16,622 bases of DNA from Caulobacteraceae bacterium (GTDB lineage Bacteria > Pseudomonadota > Alphaproteobacteria > Caulobacterales > Caulobacteraceae), in assembly GCA_028291305.1 (NCBI GenBank), contig JAQGII010000250.1, positions 1-16,622 of the forward strand, read 5' to 3'. The notes under the pieces are model-generated. The model did not search any database. It saw only the letters and a program-made list of their open reading frames with translations, and had not been told where the DNA came from. Positions 15,836-16,622 of the stretch are shown here, in pieces. The translations under genes were made by a program, and so were the position numbers. Within the stretch, counting starts at the first letter, position 1. Each line of letters begins with the position of its first letter.

Positions 15836-15855
15836 CTAAGTCACTTGGTGATTTT
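15836..15855. promoter_or_regulatory. operator-like copy in the leader of the reductase operon
   Basis: It contains the short inverted repeat TCAC-N3-GTGA (15841-15851) and matches the sequence at 12926-12945 at 14 of 20 positions, sharing AGTCA and TGGTGA. It lies about 60-80 bases downstream of the predicted transcription start, so a bound protein would act as a roadblock. Confidence 0.45.
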
Positions 15856-15920
15856 CGTCCAGCCTTTGACGAATCTATTCTTAAGTTTTTCCGAAAATTT
15901 CGTCAGTTGCCCATTCAACA

Positions 15921-15949
15921 AGTATATATAGCCTTTGCGCAAAGCACAA
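15921..15949 (-). promoter_or_regulatory. sigma-70-type promoter for the PanE-like/MFS operon
   Basis: On the minus strand, -35 TTGTGC (15949-15944) and -10 TATACT (15926-15921) are separated by exactly 17 bases. Transcription would start near 15914 and give a leader of about 180 bases before the TTG start. The spacer is a perfect palindrome at its centre (TTTGCGCAAA, 15934-15943), and a 7-bp inverted repeat (15931-15937 with 15947-15953) surrounds it, an arrangement suited to repression. Confidence 0.7.
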
Positions 15950-16064
15950 AGGCTGAACCTGGAAGACAAGGACGAACGCCTACGCCAACTCTGGCCAGCG
16001 TCGCCGTGGCCATCTTTCAAACTCCGTGTCGCTGGCGGAGCCCGGACCTTGTCCGCGCCGAATC

Positions 16065-16622
16065 CTAACTCTCTGTCTGCCGCAGGCGTTTGAAGGCATC
16101 GCGCAGGCCGTCTCCCGGTGGTCCCTGGTAGGCGTCCATCGCGTCTTTCACCAAGCTTCGCGTGTGCCGGTGATAGGCGGCGGCGGCGGCCATCGCGCCC
16201 TCGACGTCGCGCGCCAAAAGGGCGTTCATCAGGTCGCGGCGATCCTCACCCAGCCGGCCCGCGATGCGGGGCCAGTTGGCGGTGACCCCGCCAATCTCGT
16301 TCTGGGCGACCCGCATCAGGAGGTCGTTCAGGAACTTGCACAGCGTCGCCACGAGCACGTTGTGGGAGGCGTCCGCGACCAGGCCGAGGAACTTCCGCAA
16401 ACTGACGCCGAGCTTGTCCGCGCCGTCCTCGCGCTCGAGCGCGTCCAGGGTCTGGAGGATGGTCGAAAGCTCCTCCTCGCTCGCATGGACGCACGCCAGG
16501 GCGGCAGCCTTCACATAGAGCGCCTCCAGGATCTCCAGGACGTCCAGCAACTGGACATCCTCCAACTCGATGAGGGCTCCCGCAGCGGTGGCCATCATCT
16601 TGTCCGTAGCGGCGGTGACATA
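16065..16622 (-). CDS. FadR-type GntR regulator, C-terminal FCD effector domain (5' part outside the window)
   Basis: The frame remains open to base 16622, so about 185 C-terminal residues are visible and the start lies beyond the right edge; the internal ATG at 16598 is not a likely true start. The helical sequence has the FCD layout: L-L-D-V-L-E-I-L-E-A-L-Y (about 25-36 of the visible part), A-D-A-S-H-N-V-L in the middle and a final helix with A-Y-H-R-H-T. In FadR-subfamily GntR proteins this domain follows an N-terminal winged helix and senses an organic acid or related ligand. Two usual metal-binding His positions are not His here (see findings). It reads toward the PanE-like/MFS operon and is the best local candidate for controlling it. 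The DNA-binding domain is not visible, so family assignment rests on the effector domain alone. Confidence 0.8.
   Translation of the reverse strand, partial: YVTAATDKMMATAAGALIELEDVQLLDVLEILEALYVKAAALACVHASEEELSTILQTLDALEREDGADKLGVSLRKFLGLVADASHNVLVATLCKFLNDLLMRVAQNEIGGVTANWPRIAGRLGEDRRDLMNALLARDVEGAMAAAAAYHRHTRSLVKDAMDAYQGPPGDGLRDAFKRLRQTES

Larger units (their letters stand above)
15733..16064. other. 332-base promoter/leader region of the reductase-transporter operon
   Basis: No gene was found. The stretch 15835-15955 is far more AT-rich than its surroundings and holds a promoter reading leftward, two nested palindromes within it, an inverted repeat TGACGAA-N25-TTCGTCA (15867-15873 and 15899-15905), an 11-base palindrome CGAAAATTTCG (15892-15902) and the operator-like copy at 15836-15855. 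Bases 15955-16064 lie just past the GntR-type gene's stop and show only a weak 5-bp hairpin with no T-tract. Confidence 0.7.

Noticed and set aside
15866..15889. TTGACG on the plus strand as a Caulobacter-type promoter
   Set aside because: No matching GCTA-type -10 element lies at the right distance, and the only downstream gene reads in the other direction.

Overview
The window is a GC-rich, densely coded stretch of bacterial chromosome. The heavy G/C bias at third codon positions, the large TonB-dependent receptor, the NodT-type RND outer-membrane lipoprotein and the ExbD protein all fit an alphaproteobacterium. Caulobacterales (Caulobacter or Phenylobacterium) is my best guess, but this is an inference from style, with no rRNA or other marker to prove it. 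No tRNA, rRNA, CRISPR array, insertion sequence or phage gene was seen.

Left part (1-2963, all on the minus strand). The 5' portion of a ThiO-like FAD amine oxidase runs off the left edge, preceded by a small unknown protein that is probably co-transcribed. An orphan exbD follows, closed by a clear intrinsic terminator. Next is a LysR-type regulator of the NodD/NahR type. It reads divergently from an efflux operon, and a perfect T-N11-A inverted repeat lies in the shared promoter region.

Centre (3086-9570, plus strand). This is a complete tripartite RND efflux operon: a degenerate alpha/beta-hydrolase-like protein, the inner-membrane RND pump (start overlaps the previous stop, ATGA), the periplasmic adaptor and the outer-membrane lipoprotein channel. 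The divergent LysR protein is the obvious candidate regulator. A convergent isoprenylcysteine-methyltransferase-family membrane protein follows.

Right part (10332-16622, mostly minus strand). A TonB-dependent receptor is separated by a 520-base gene-poor spacer, rich in inverted repeats, from an operon encoding an ApbA/PanE-type reductase and an AAHS-type (aromatic-acid/H+ symporter) MFS transporter. At the right edge is the C-terminal effector domain of a FadR-type (FCD) GntR regulator. Receptor, inner-membrane acid transporter, NAD(P)-dependent dehydrogenase and GntR regulator look like one side of a catabolic locus for an organic or aromatic acid. Two copies of a related 20-bp operator-like sequence, one upstream of the receptor and one in the leader of the reductase operon, support shared control.

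Nothing here is clearly a new biological system. The points most worth a second look are the catalytically dead hydrolase-like protein that begins the efflux operon, the RND pump lacking the usual TM10 lysine, the shared operator motif with a nearby tetO-core-like palindrome, and the elaborate promoter of the reductase/transporter operon.
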